Origin: Muribaculaceae bacterium
GTDB lineage: Bacteria > Bacteroidota > Bacteroidia > Bacteroidales > Muribaculaceae
Reading direction: 5' to 3'
Length of the DNA: 55,511 nt
Assembly (NCBI GenBank): GCA_017451225.1
Contig: JAFSPZ010000004.1
Location: 1 to 55,511, forward strand
The notes below the pieces were generated by a model that was not told the origin of the DNA, did not search any database, and was given only the letters and a program-made list of their open reading frames with translations. Below, piece by piece: positions 17,179 to 25,996 of this stretch (position 1 is its first letter; the number at the start of each line of letters is the position of its first letter). The position numbers and the translations under genes are program-made.

Positions 17179-17817
17179 ATGAAACGATTATTTATCATTA
17201 TTCTGCTGCTCGGCATCATTCCCGCTGCGATGGCGCAAACCATGCGCAAAGCCACTGCTGCCGAGTCAAAATCAATGATTCAGAAAATCAATTCGATGGC
17301 AGCGTCGATAAAAACCATTTCATGCTCCTTTACTCAAGAAAAGAGCATGTCGATGCTCAACGACAAAATGACCTCAAGGGGGGTGATGTACTACACCAAC
17401 GCAGGGAAACTGCGATGGGAATACACTTCGCCCTACAGCTACATCTTTGTCATCAACAATAATAAGGTTACGATGAAGTCGGGCAACAAGAAAAGCACTG
17501 TCGACATGTCGTCGAACAAGCTCTTTCAAGCAATCGCGCGAATCATGGTCAGCAGTGTCACAGGCAAGAGCCTGAGCAACAGCCGCGACTTTGACGTGAC
17601 CATGTACTGCTACGAGCAGCACTGGACAGCCCATCTTGTTCCAAAGGAAGCCAACATGAAAAAGATGTTCAAGTACATCCGTCTCTTCTTCAACACCAGC
17701 CACACCATGGTGTTCAAAGTTGAGATAGTGGAAAAGAACGGCGACACAACAACCATTAGACTTAAAAACATTGAAACCAACAAGCAAATCAACAATTCGA
17801 AGTTTAGCGTTAACTAG
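17179..17817 (+). CDS. LolA-like outer-membrane lipoprotein carrier
   Basis: A 212-residue periplasmic protein with a signal peptide (1-19, ending AMA-Q). The mature part has LolA features: IKTISCSFTQEKSMSML near 44-60, GVMYYTNAGKLRWEYTSPYSY near 68-88, and alternating strands ending in a NNSKF(S) tail. LolA proteins bind lipid moieties in a half-barrel and carry them across the periplasm. LolA relatives are a standing part of APE clusters, where they are thought to escort the lipidated pigment to the outer membrane. It overlaps the next reading frame by 47 bases if that gene uses its TTG start. Confidence 0.8.
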   Translation: MKRLFIIILLLGIIPAAMAQTMRKATAAESKSMIQKINSMAASIKTISCSFTQEKSMSMLNDKMTSRGVMYYTNAGKLRWEYTSPYSYIFVINNNKVTMKSGNKKSTVDMSSNKLFQAIARIMVSSVTGKSLSNSRDFDVTMYCYEQHWTAHLVPKEANMKKMFKYIRLFFNTSHTMVFKVEIVEKNGDTTTIRLKNIETNKQINNSKFSVN

Positions 17818-18322
17818 CATCATGCTGTGTGTCGCATTGCTGGCCCAGGCTGGTGAGTGCGACTATCTGATGCATGTCGACAGCGCCCATCTCACCCACT
17901 ACCGAGTGCAGTTGCAAGCTCGCAATGCTTCGCTCGACGGGGTGTGTGCCATCAAGCTCATTGATGGCAGCATCAAGGGTGTGGTTGTCAACGACTTTGG
18001 AATTAAAGCGTTTGCTTTCATTATCTCTCCCGACCGCAAGAAGGTGAAACTGCAGGATGTGATCCACATGCTCGACCACTGGTACATCAAGCGAGTGATA
18101 AAGAACGACTTGAAACTCCTTTTCAACGCCACCACAAGCAACATCTCCAATCAAGACAAGAAAACAAAGATTGAAATCCTTGACGATGGCACGATAAAGA
18201 TGACCAATAGCAAGTATCACATCCAGTATCTCTTTACCTTGGCTCCCGAAACTGAACAGGAGGAGCCTGAAAATCAAAATGACGAACCTCAATTAATAAT
18301 TGAAGATGAAACTACTGAATAG
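17771..18322 (+). CDS. Exported protein of unknown function
   Basis: A 183-residue protein if translation starts at the TTG at 17771. This start gives a well-formed signal peptide (KPTSKSTIR basic part, a hydrophobic core, cleavage after AQA). The next ATG at 17822 would leave only about nine hydrophobic residues, hence the choice. The mature part has a strand-rich domain (KLIDGSIKGVVVNDFGIKAF), a middle helical stretch and an acidic C-terminal tail rich in Glu. It follows the LolA-like gene, and LolA-LolB-like pairing is possible, but no lipobox is clear and I do not recognise the family. Its end overlaps the next dehydratase gene by 17 bases. Confidence 0.6.
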   Translation: MKPTSKSTIRSLALTSIMLCVALLAQAGECDYLMHVDSAHLTHYRVQLQARNASLDGVCAIKLIDGSIKGVVVNDFGIKAFAFIISPDRKKVKLQDVIHMLDHWYIKRVIKNDLKLLFNATTSNISNQDKKTKIEILDDGTIKMTNSKYHIQYLFTLAPETEQEEPENQNDEPQLIIEDETTE

Positions 18323-18683
18323 TTTTTTCAACATCTTGAGCGAGAATGCCGATGACAATGGAGGGCATTTAGTCACCATTGGGCTTAATGCCGACCATAT
18401 AATCTACAAGGCCCATTTCCCAGGCAAGCCTGTGACACCTGGCGTGTGCATTATAGCCATGGTGACCGAAGTGCTGGAACACATCACTGGCGGTCATCTT
18501 CTGCTCAAAACGGTTAAAAACCTCAAGTTTGTAGGCATCATCTCACCACTAGAATGCCAGTCGGTCGACATTGTATTTCAAAGCATTGATTCGGCTAGCG
18601 AAGAAATAAAGGCAAAAGGTATTCTCAAGAAAGGGGATTCCGTTTTGACAAAATTCTCAATGATTTATAAAACCAGTAAGTAA
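18306..18683 (+). CDS. FabZ/ApeI-like hotdog dehydratase
   Basis: A 125-residue hotdog protein with the canonical KAHFPGKPVTPGVC loop, placing the catalytic His at residue 37. The Glu expected in the following helix may be the one in MVTEVLEHI. It would dehydrate 3-hydroxyacyl-ACP and so create the conjugated double bonds of the polyene. It is shorter than FabZ (about 145), lacking the N-terminal helix. The ATG at 18306 is preferred to a TTG 6 bases earlier. It pairs logically with the ApeP-like protein at 11739, which lacks this His. Confidence 0.82.
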   Translation: MKLLNSFFNILSENADDNGGHLVTIGLNADHIIYKAHFPGKPVTPGVCIIAMVTEVLEHITGGHLLLKTVKNLKFVGIISPLECQSVDIVFQSIDSASEEIKAKGILKKGDSVLTKFSMIYKTSK

Positions 18684-19445
18684 ATGAATCAGGTGGGTGA
18701 AATAATGAAGCAAAAAGGCATCGCTGTAGTGGTGCCTAGCTACAACAATGCCAAGACCGTAGTACAGGTGTTGCAAGAGCTCATGACCTACACCCACGAC
18801 ATCATCCTTGTTGACGACGGTTGCACCGATGGCACTCTAGAGCTGGTTAGGCAAGCCAATCTTGACATTGATGTGGTGAGCCTGAAGCCAAATCAAGGAA
18901 AGGGGAAAGCTTTGCTGGCAGGATTTGACCGAGCCCGCAAGAGGGGCTTTGACTTTGCTGTGACCATCGACAGCGATGGCCAGCACTACCCAAGCGACTT
19001 GCCCAAACTTGTGGATGCGTGCCGCGACAATGCCCTCGTTGTGGGACAGCGCACTTTCGACCACGAGAATATGCCCAGCGGCAACACTTTTGCCAACAAA
19101 TTCTCCAATTTCTGGTTCACACTTCAAACGGGCATCAAACTCGATGACACTCAAACTGGTTACCGCATTTATCCGCTCAACAAACTGCGCTGGCAATCAC
19201 TCATCACTTCACGATATGAGGCCGAACTGGAAATGATGGTCTTTGCCGCCTGGCATGGTGTTGACATAGTGAAAGTTCCTATCAGGGTTTACTATCCACC
19301 TGAAGGTGAGCGCGTCACCCACTTCAGACCTTATAAAGATTTTGGACGCATAAGCTTGTTAAACACTGCATTGTGTTTTGGAGCTGGTTTCTACGGCTGG
19401 CCCATGATTTTGTGGCGCAAACTTAAAAAAAGCATTAAACGATGA
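18684..19445 (+). CDS. GT2 family glycosyltransferase
   Basis: A 253-residue GT-A fold enzyme. The nucleotide-sugar site VDDGCTDGT is at 43-51 and the metal-binding DSDGQH at 96-101; TGYRIYP and the RYEAELEM stretch in the C-terminal third are typical of dolichyl-phosphate-mannose-synthase-like GT2 enzymes. It may glycosylate the polyene or make a polyprenyl-phosphate sugar. The ATG is directly after the dehydratase stop with no spacer, and the end overlaps the exporter gene by 4 bases. Confidence 0.85.
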   Translation: MNQVGEIMKQKGIAVVVPSYNNAKTVVQVLQELMTYTHDIILVDDGCTDGTLELVRQANLDIDVVSLKPNQGKGKALLAGFDRARKRGFDFAVTIDSDGQHYPSDLPKLVDACRDNALVVGQRTFDHENMPSGNTFANKFSNFWFTLQTGIKLDDTQTGYRIYPLNKLRWQSLITSRYEAELEMMVFAAWHGVDIVKVPIRVYYPPEGERVTHFRPYKDFGRISLLNTALCFGAGFYGWPMILWRKLKKSIKR

Positions 19446-22400
19446 CGAAGTTTTTCACAGGCATACATGACTTTCTTGTCAAGCACAAGGCAATTGCCGC
19501 AGTGGTAGCGTTGCTGATGTGTGCTGGTGCTGTGATGCTTGCTCTGAGGGTAAGCTATCAGGAAGACATCTCAAAATTCCTGCCTCACAATGCCGAGAGC
19601 GCACTCTACAGCGACCTTTACAAGGACATCATGCACCAAAACCGCATCGCAATCCTCTTCCACCCTACCGACACCACCCGCGACGACAACCAAGAAATCA
19701 TGAGTGGTGCCATGGACAGACTGTGTGAAAACTTAAGCGAACACGCCAAAGACTATGGCATTGAGGTTCAGGGTCAATTTGACGACTCGCAAGTGGATAA
19801 TGTGCTAGGTTTTGTAACAGAACATTACCCTTTGTTCCTCACCGATAGCGACTATGAGCGCATCGACTCCATGCTAGCCAGTCCAACCTTTATCGACGAG
19901 CAACTAGAAGAAGACAAACGCCTGCTTCAACTGCCCTCGGCGGGAATGCTCACAAGCACACTCAGCAACGATCCGTTGCACCTGTTTGACCCTGTTTTGA
20001 AGCGACTGGAATCATTCCAAGTCACTAGCAAGTTTACCATCAGCGACAACCACATCTTTGAAGAATCTGGTCGCTATGGCATGATATACATCACAACGAG
20101 CGAGACATCTTCCGAGTCACGAAACAATGACCGCCTCGTCGACTACCTTGAGACCGAGATGCACAAGGTAGAAAGCAAAGAGGCGCGAGTGTCGATGATT
20201 GGAGCTCCAGTGATTGCTGTGGGCAATGCCCGACAAATCAAGCGCGATAGCCTGATAGCGATGGCAATTGCTGTGACCATCATCTTGCTGCTGTTGCTAC
20301 TTCACTACCGACGCCTGTCGGAAATTTGGTGGATTATCGTCTCCATCTCGTTTGGATGGCTCATGGCTCTTGCCGGACTATCGTTGTTCCATGACGAGGT
20401 GTCGATGATTGTGCTGGGAATGGGCTCGGTTATTATAGGTATTGCTGTGAACTATCCTCTACACTACCTCGACCACTTGCTCGACGTGAAATCGAGGCGA
20501 CAGGCGCTTGCCGAGATGACAGTACCGCTGCTCATAGGAAATATAACCACCGTGAGCGCCTTCATGTGCCTTGTTTTCCTCGATGCCGAGGCATTGCGAA
20601 ACCTGGGACTATTTGGCTCGCTCATTTTGGTTGGCACAATACTCTTTGTGCTGGTGTTCCTGCCACTTTATGCCTCCAAGTCGCGCAAGCAAGTCACAGG
20701 GTTGAAGTTGAGCCTCAACATGCCTCAGCTGGGCAGTCGCAGCAAGCGGCGATGGTTCATCATTGCAATGTGTGTCATCACTCTAGTATTGCTCATTTTC
20801 AGTTTTAAGACATCGTTCGACAGCAACATCCAGCACATCAACTATATGACACAGGAGCAACGCGACGACATGGAGCGAATAGCCACCTCGGTCGACCAAG
20901 CTCAAATCTATGCCGTTGCTCGTGGAAACAATCTAGACGAAGCTCTCAAGGCTAACGAGAAGCTGCAAAACAAGATTTCCACACTACAGTCACATGACAG
21001 TGTGACAACGCACGGAGTGAGCAACTTCTTGCCAACAGCCGAGCGTCAGCAAGAGCGCATTGCCCGGTGGAAGAAGTTCTGGGAGGGGCGAGGAAGCAAG
21101 CTCGTCGATGCCATAAAAACTAAAGCTGCCGCACATGGTTTCTCGGACGAAGCTTTCGCTCCCTTCTACTCAACTATGAGTGATGAGCCTCAAGCATGTA
21201 ACGACACCGACTTTGAACCACCTCTTGCGGCACTGAGCAACTCGTTTGTAATCAACAAGAATGGCAAAGTCAACATAGTGACTTTCATGAGTGCAAAAGA
21301 CTCACAGCAAGAAGATAAACTAAAGAACTATCTGCGCAAGGAAGTTCCCAATTGTCCCATCTTTAGCAGCAAGGACATTGGTAACGAACTAGTTTCGATG
21401 CTCTCCGACAACTTCAACTACATAGGCTTCGTGTGCGGCTTTGTTGTATTCATCTTCCTGCTGCTCTCATTCGGTCGCATCGAGCTGTGTTTTGTCTCGT
21501 TCCTACCACTTGCAGTGGGCTGGATATGGATTTTGGGGCTAATGTACCTCTTTGGTGTACAGTTCAATATAGTCAACATCATCCTGGCCACTTTCATCTT
21601 TGGTCAAGGCGACGACTACAGCATTTTTATTACAGAAGGGCTGATTTATGAGAATGCCTATGGCAAGAAAAGGCTGCATGAATACTCCAACAGCGTACTC
21701 ATCTCGGCCATTATCATGTTTGTGGGCATAGGCAGCCTCATCGTTGCCAAGCATCCAGCGCTCAAGTCACTGGCATTGGTAACCTTCATTGGCATGTTCA
21801 CTGTTGTGCTGATGGCCTATTACCTGCCGCCCCTCACCTTCAAGTGGCTCACAACCATTCATGGCGAGCGACGCAAAATGCCTATTACCCTTAAGAGTTT
21901 CGCCTACTCACTGTTCTCCATACTTTACTTTGTCATCATGTCGTCGCTTGTTCTACAGCCTTACACTTGGCTCTATTTCAAGATTAAAGGCTGGAACGAC
22001 AAGAGCAAGGAGAACTATCACAGGCTGCTGATGAGCATTTCGCGCTTTGTGGTCAACCACACTCCAGGAGTGAAGGTCAATGTGGTAAACGCCAACAAAG
22101 AGGACTTCTCCAAGCCAGCTGTGATTGTGTGCAACCACCAATCGCACCTCGACTTGATGTGCCTAATGAGCCTCACCCACAAAATTGTTTTCTTCACCAA
22201 CAAGTGGACCTGGAACAACCCATTCTACGGCAATGTGATTCACAAGGCCGAATTCATGACCGTAACCAATGGATATGAAAGTAACATCCCGCAACTCAAG
22301 GACCTCGTGGGGCGGGGCTATACAATAGCAGTGTTCCCCGAGGGTACTCGCTCGCCCGAGAGCAGAATCTTGAGGTTCCACAAGGGAGCTTTCCTGCTTG

Positions 22401-22987
22401 CCGAACAACTGGGAGTAGACCTCCTGCCTGTGTTCCTGCATGGCGCCGGTGACGTTCTCTCGAAAAACGAATTCATGCTCGAAACAGGAACCATCACCCT
22501 TGAAGTGGGTGAACGACTCGCTCACGGCGACCTGAGCATGGGCGACACAGCGCGCGAGAAGACCAAGAGCTTCCACAGGCTGTTCTTGAGCCACTACGAT
22601 GAGATGAGAGACAATCTCGAGAACAGCAGCTACTGGGCTGCATTTGTCAAGAAACAATACCTCTACAAGGGTCATGATGTGTACAGTCGCTGCAAACGCA
22701 ACCTTCGCAACAATAAGAATTACAGCGATATCGTTGACGACGAAGCTAATAAACAGCTTCATTCTATCGCTTTTGAGAATTGCGGTCAGGGCGAGATGGC
22801 GATGCTCTTTGCCCTGGTCAACCGCCGTTGCCAAGTTCATGCAGTCACTTCAAACCAAGATGACTATGCACTGTTGAGCAATATGGCTCATCTACCCGAG
22901 AACATGCAAGTATACTATAGCGAGAATGGCAAAAAGACCATCAACATTGAGTGCGACAAAACCATTAATCTAGAAGACAAAGCATGA
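19442..22987 (+). CDS. MMPL-family exporter fused to a PlsC-type acyltransferase
   Basis: An 1181-residue fusion. Residues about 1-830 are an RND/MMPL exporter: an N-terminal membrane helix, a large periplasmic domain, clusters of five to six membrane segments near 275-420 and 665-810, and FGQGDDYSIF in the second cluster, the proton-relay position. Residues about 880-1080 form a PlsC-like acyltransferase with NHQSHLD (His899, Asp904) and FPEGTRS (from 965). The last 100 residues contain a glycine-motif remnant (CGQGEMAMLFALV) that resembles a degenerate Rossmann methyltransferase. The layout suggests acylation of the pigment head group coupled to export across the inner membrane. Confidence 0.87.
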   Translation: MTKFFTGIHDFLVKHKAIAAVVALLMCAGAVMLALRVSYQEDISKFLPHNAESALYSDLYKDIMHQNRIAILFHPTDTTRDDNQEIMSGAMDRLCENLSEHAKDYGIEVQGQFDDSQVDNVLGFVTEHYPLFLTDSDYERIDSMLASPTFIDEQLEEDKRLLQLPSAGMLTSTLSNDPLHLFDPVLKRLESFQVTSKFTISDNHIFEESGRYGMIYITTSETSSESRNNDRLVDYLETEMHKVESKEARVSMIGAPVIAVGNARQIKRDSLIAMAIAVTIILLLLLLHYRRLSEIWWIIVSISFGWLMALAGLSLFHDEVSMIVLGMGSVIIGIAVNYPLHYLDHLLDVKSRRQALAEMTVPLLIGNITTVSAFMCLVFLDAEALRNLGLFGSLILVGTILFVLVFLPLYASKSRKQVTGLKLSLNMPQLGSRSKRRWFIIAMCVITLVLLIFSFKTSFDSNIQHINYMTQEQRDDMERIATSVDQAQIYAVARGNNLDEALKANEKLQNKISTLQSHDSVTTHGVSNFLPTAERQQERIARWKKFWEGRGSKLVDAIKTKAAAHGFSDEAFAPFYSTMSDEPQACNDTDFEPPLAALSNSFVINKNGKVNIVTFMSAKDSQQEDKLKNYLRKEVPNCPIFSSKDIGNELVSMLSDNFNYIGFVCGFVVFIFLLLSFGRIELCFVSFLPLAVGWIWILGLMYLFGVQFNIVNIILATFIFGQGDDYSIFITEGLIYENAYGKKRLHEYSNSVLISAIIMFVGIGSLIVAKHPALKSLALVTFIGMFTVVLMAYYLPPLTFKWLTTIHGERRKMPITLKSFAYSLFSILYFVIMSSLVLQPYTWLYFKIKGWNDKSKENYHRLLMSISRFVVNHTPGVKVNVVNANKEDFSKPAVIVCNHQSHLDLMCLMSLTHKIVFFTNKWTWNNPFYGNVIHKAEFMTVTNGYESNIPQLKDLVGRGYTIAVFPEGTRSPESRILRFHKGAFLLAEQLGVDLLPVFLHGAGDVLSKNEFMLETGTITLEVGERLAHGDLSMGDTAREKTKSFHRLFLSHYDEMRDNLENSSYWAAFVKKQYLYKGHDVYSRCKRNLRNNKNYSDIVDDEANKQLHSIAFENCGQGEMAMLFALVNRRCQVHAVTSNQDDYALLSNMAHLPENMQVYYSENGKKTINIECDKTINLEDKA

Positions 22988-24480
22988 ATAAGAAATGTGT
23001 CATAATAGGAGGTGGACTTGGCGGACTTGCATGTGGAGTGATTCTTGCCAAGAATGGCTACAACGTGACTGTGCTCGAGCAGAACTACCAGACGGGTGGA
23101 TGCCTGCAGTGCTTCTACCGCAAGGGCACAAAGTTTGAGACGGGTATGCACTTCATTGGCAGCGCCCTACCTCAGCAGAACCTTCACAAACTGCTCAACT
23201 ACCTTGAGGTGACCGAAAATGTCAGGCTCAATCAACTTGACCCTGAACACTATGAGGTTTTTTCATTCAAAGGTGACCGATTTGAATTTGCCACTGGCAG
23301 GGAGGCATTTATAGAGAATCTCTCTGGGCAGTTCCCTCATGAAAAAGACAACATAGCCCGATATTACGACCTGGTAATGAAAATCTCCAATGCATCGTCG
23401 CTCCACAGCCTTGACCCTGCCCACAACGACGTGGCATTGAGCACAAAATATCAGCTTTGTTCCATCAATGAGGTACTAGACAGCATTTTTAGCGACGAGA
23501 TGCTCAAGAATGTTATTTGCGGTGAGAATCCTCTCTTCGCCGCCGAGCGCAACAAAACACCGTTCTCGTCTCATGCGTTCATCTTCGATTTCTACAATCA
23601 GAGTGCTTTCAGAGTGCAAGGTGGAAGTGATGCTATCTCGACTTCTCTGCTGAACACCATAAATAAATATGGTGGCACTGTTCTTACAAGAAGCAAAGTG
23701 ACAAAGATTCACTGCAACGAGAGCAAAGCCACATCTGTCGAGATTGAAGGCGGCAATGTGATTGATGCCGACTTTGTGATTGCCGGAATTCATCCTGCAC
23801 GACTCATAGAGCTTGTTGACAGTCACCTTATGCGTCCAGCCTTTCGCAAGCGCATGAGCAGTCTGCCCGAGACAGTGGGATGCTTCAGCACCTATCTAAA
23901 GTTTAAACCCGGCAAGCAGCCTTACTACAACTACAACATCTACGGCTACGACCAAATGTCGCCTTGGAACTGCGAAATCTACAGCAAGGACAACTGGCCT
24001 CGCGGATATCTATATATGCACCTCAATGAGCAGCCACACCAGCAGTGGACAAGCAGCGGAGTGATTCTCTCCTACATGAACTTTGAAGATGTGGCGCAGT
24101 GGAGAGGCACAAGAGTGGGACACCGCGGCGAGGACTACGAGCAGTTCAAGCTCGAGAAAGCCGAGCGGCTCATCGACCTTGTAGCTCGCGACCTGCCCGA
24201 ACTCAAGGACTCCATAGAGTGCTATTACACATCTACCCCTCTCACCTATCTCGATTACACGGGAACCGAGGCGGGAGCCATGTATGGTGTGGCAAAAGAT
24301 ATAAACTTGGGAATGTCGAGCCGTGTGCATCACCGTACCAAGATTCCCAATCTGCTGCTCACAGGTCAAAACATCAATTCTCACGGCATTCTTGGAGTGC
24401 TCGTGGGTAGCATTGTCACTTGTTCGGAATTCTTGAGCGAAAATGAGATATTAAAGCAAATTAGGGAGGCCAATGAGTGA
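22984..24480 (+). CDS. CrtI-like NAD(P)/FAD-dependent oxidoreductase 1
   Basis: A 498-residue flavoprotein of the phytoene desaturase/retinol saturase type. The N-terminal dinucleotide site is VIIGGGLGGLACG (6-18), followed by EQNYQTGGCLQCF and the typical ETGMHFIG segment; the C-terminus has LLTGQNINSHGILG, the usual FAD-closing motif. It could oxidise, reduce or isomerise the polyene or the aryl ring. The next gene is a paralogue overlapping by 8 bases, so the two may form a complex. It overlaps the exporter gene by 4 bases. Confidence 0.85.
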   Translation: MNKKCVIIGGGLGGLACGVILAKNGYNVTVLEQNYQTGGCLQCFYRKGTKFETGMHFIGSALPQQNLHKLLNYLEVTENVRLNQLDPEHYEVFSFKGDRFEFATGREAFIENLSGQFPHEKDNIARYYDLVMKISNASSLHSLDPAHNDVALSTKYQLCSINEVLDSIFSDEMLKNVICGENPLFAAERNKTPFSSHAFIFDFYNQSAFRVQGGSDAISTSLLNTINKYGGTVLTRSKVTKIHCNESKATSVEIEGGNVIDADFVIAGIHPARLIELVDSHLMRPAFRKRMSSLPETVGCFSTYLKFKPGKQPYYNYNIYGYDQMSPWNCEIYSKDNWPRGYLYMHLNEQPHQQWTSSGVILSYMNFEDVAQWRGTRVGHRGEDYEQFKLEKAERLIDLVARDLPELKDSIECYYTSTPLTYLDYTGTEAGAMYGVAKDINLGMSSRVHHRTKIPNLLLTGQNINSHGILGVLVGSIVTCSEFLSENEILKQIREANE

Positions 24481-25996
24481 GAAGGTAGTCATATTGGGAG
24501 GAGGACTCGGTGGACTATTCACCGGGGCTTTACTGGCGAGAGAGGGCTACACTGTAACTGTCATCGAGAAAAACCGCACCCTAGGCGGTGGGTTGCAGAT
24601 GTTCTCACGCCACGGCACTCTCTTTGAGACCGGAATGCACATGCTTGGCGGCTTGAGGCCTGGTGACTCAATCAGAAAGATTTGCGACTACCTTGGCATC
24701 ACCTCACAACTCGACATCATGCCCACCGACCACGACTGCATGGATTCTATCACCTATCTGAGCGATGGAAAAACCTACCGCATACCAGAAGGGAAAGACA
24801 ACTTCGTTGACTATTTCTCTAAACAATTCCCACATCAGGCAATAAACATAAAGGCCTATGTTGACAAACTATATGCCTTGACCGAGGAAGTGGATTTCTT
24901 CTACCTCAGGCACGAAACGGGCAGTATTTTCAACCACAGTGAGGAGTTCATTTGGCCAGCTAATAAACTTATTGCGCACTACATAGACGATGAGCGGCTG
25001 CAAGACGTGCTTGCCTACATGAACCCCATGTATGGCGGCGTGGAAAATCGCACTCCAGCCTTTGTGCACGCTCTCATCAATGTTTTATACATCAACGGCA
25101 CCGACCGTTTTGCGGGCGGCAGCCAGCAACTTGCCACCGCCTTGGTAGGGGTAATCACAAATCATGGTGGCGAAGTGTTAACAGACGAGAAGGTTACCCA
25201 AATAGAAGTTGACGACAACAAACTTGTGAAAAAGGTGACGACCAACAAGAATCGTGAATTCAGTGGCGACATCTACGTGGCGGCATTCCATCCGTGCGCT
25301 CTGCTCGACATTATCGACCCCCACGCTTTCAACAAGGCCTATAAAGACCGCATAATGAATGCCCCCAACAGCTACTCAACATTCAGCGTGTTCATTTCTT
25401 TCAAGCCCGAGACTTTCCCCTACATCAACCACACATGCTATTTCCAAGATGACTATGGTTCAGTGTGGAGCCACGGCGACTATGACGCAGCCACCTGGCC
25501 ACGAGGTTTCATGTACATGACCTCACCCGAGCACAATCAAGGCAAGTGGGCTACTAAGATGATTGTCAACAGCATCATGAAGTTTGATCAAGTGGAGCAA
25601 TGGAGCAATACCACCACCGGCCATCGTGGCGACAGCTACGAGCAGTGGAAGGAGAAGCACATCGCCATGGTGCTACGACGGTTGGAGCAGCTGCATCCGG
25701 GAATTGGAGCTTGCATCGACCACATCACAGCATCTTCTCCTCTAACCATACGCGACTACTTTAACGTGAAAGACGGTGCCATTTATGGGTTCAGCAAGGA
25801 TTGCAACAATCTGGCTCTTACTCAGCTCTCCATCTTCACAAAAGTCAAAAACTTCTATCTCACAGGTCAATGCATAAATCTGCATGGCATCTGCGGCGTG
25901 CCTCTCACTGCCGTCAACACTGTAGAGGCAATAGAGCGTTCGCACGACATTATTGACCGCATCAACAACCATTACCAAATGCTCACCAACTCATGA
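24473..25996 (+). CDS. CrtI-like NAD(P)/FAD-dependent oxidoreductase 2
   Basis: A 507-residue paralogue of the preceding protein. It shares VVILGGGLGGLFTG at 5-18, EKNRTLGGGLQMFSR, ETGMHMLGG and the C-terminal FYLTGQCINLHGICG. Both proteins also share a TGHRG(D/E)(S/D)YEQ stretch near residue 385. The two copies differ in several inserted loops, so the duplication is not recent. Role as for its neighbour: desaturation, saturation or isomerisation of the polyene is possible; direction and substrate are not evident. It overlaps the hydrolase gene by 4 bases. Confidence 0.85.
   Translation: MSEKVVILGGGLGGLFTGALLAREGYTVTVIEKNRTLGGGLQMFSRHGTLFETGMHMLGGLRPGDSIRKICDYLGITSQLDIMPTDHDCMDSITYLSDGKTYRIPEGKDNFVDYFSKQFPHQAINIKAYVDKLYALTEEVDFFYLRHETGSIFNHSEEFIWPANKLIAHYIDDERLQDVLAYMNPMYGGVENRTPAFVHALINVLYINGTDRFAGGSQQLATALVGVITNHGGEVLTDEKVTQIEVDDNKLVKKVTTNKNREFSGDIYVAAFHPCALLDIIDPHAFNKAYKDRIMNAPNSYSTFSVFISFKPETFPYINHTCYFQDDYGSVWSHGDYDAATWPRGFMYMTSPEHNQGKWATKMIVNSIMKFDQVEQWSNTTTGHRGDSYEQWKEKHIAMVLRRLEQLHPGIGACIDHITASSPLTIRDYFNVKDGAIYGFSKDCNNLALTQLSIFTKVKNFYLTGQCINLHGICGVPLTAVNTVEAIERSHDIIDRINNHYQMLTNS

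Noticed and set aside
22163-22840. 225-codon minus-strand open frame
   Set aside because: Antisense to the acyltransferase part of the exporter fusion, whose motifs are intact.
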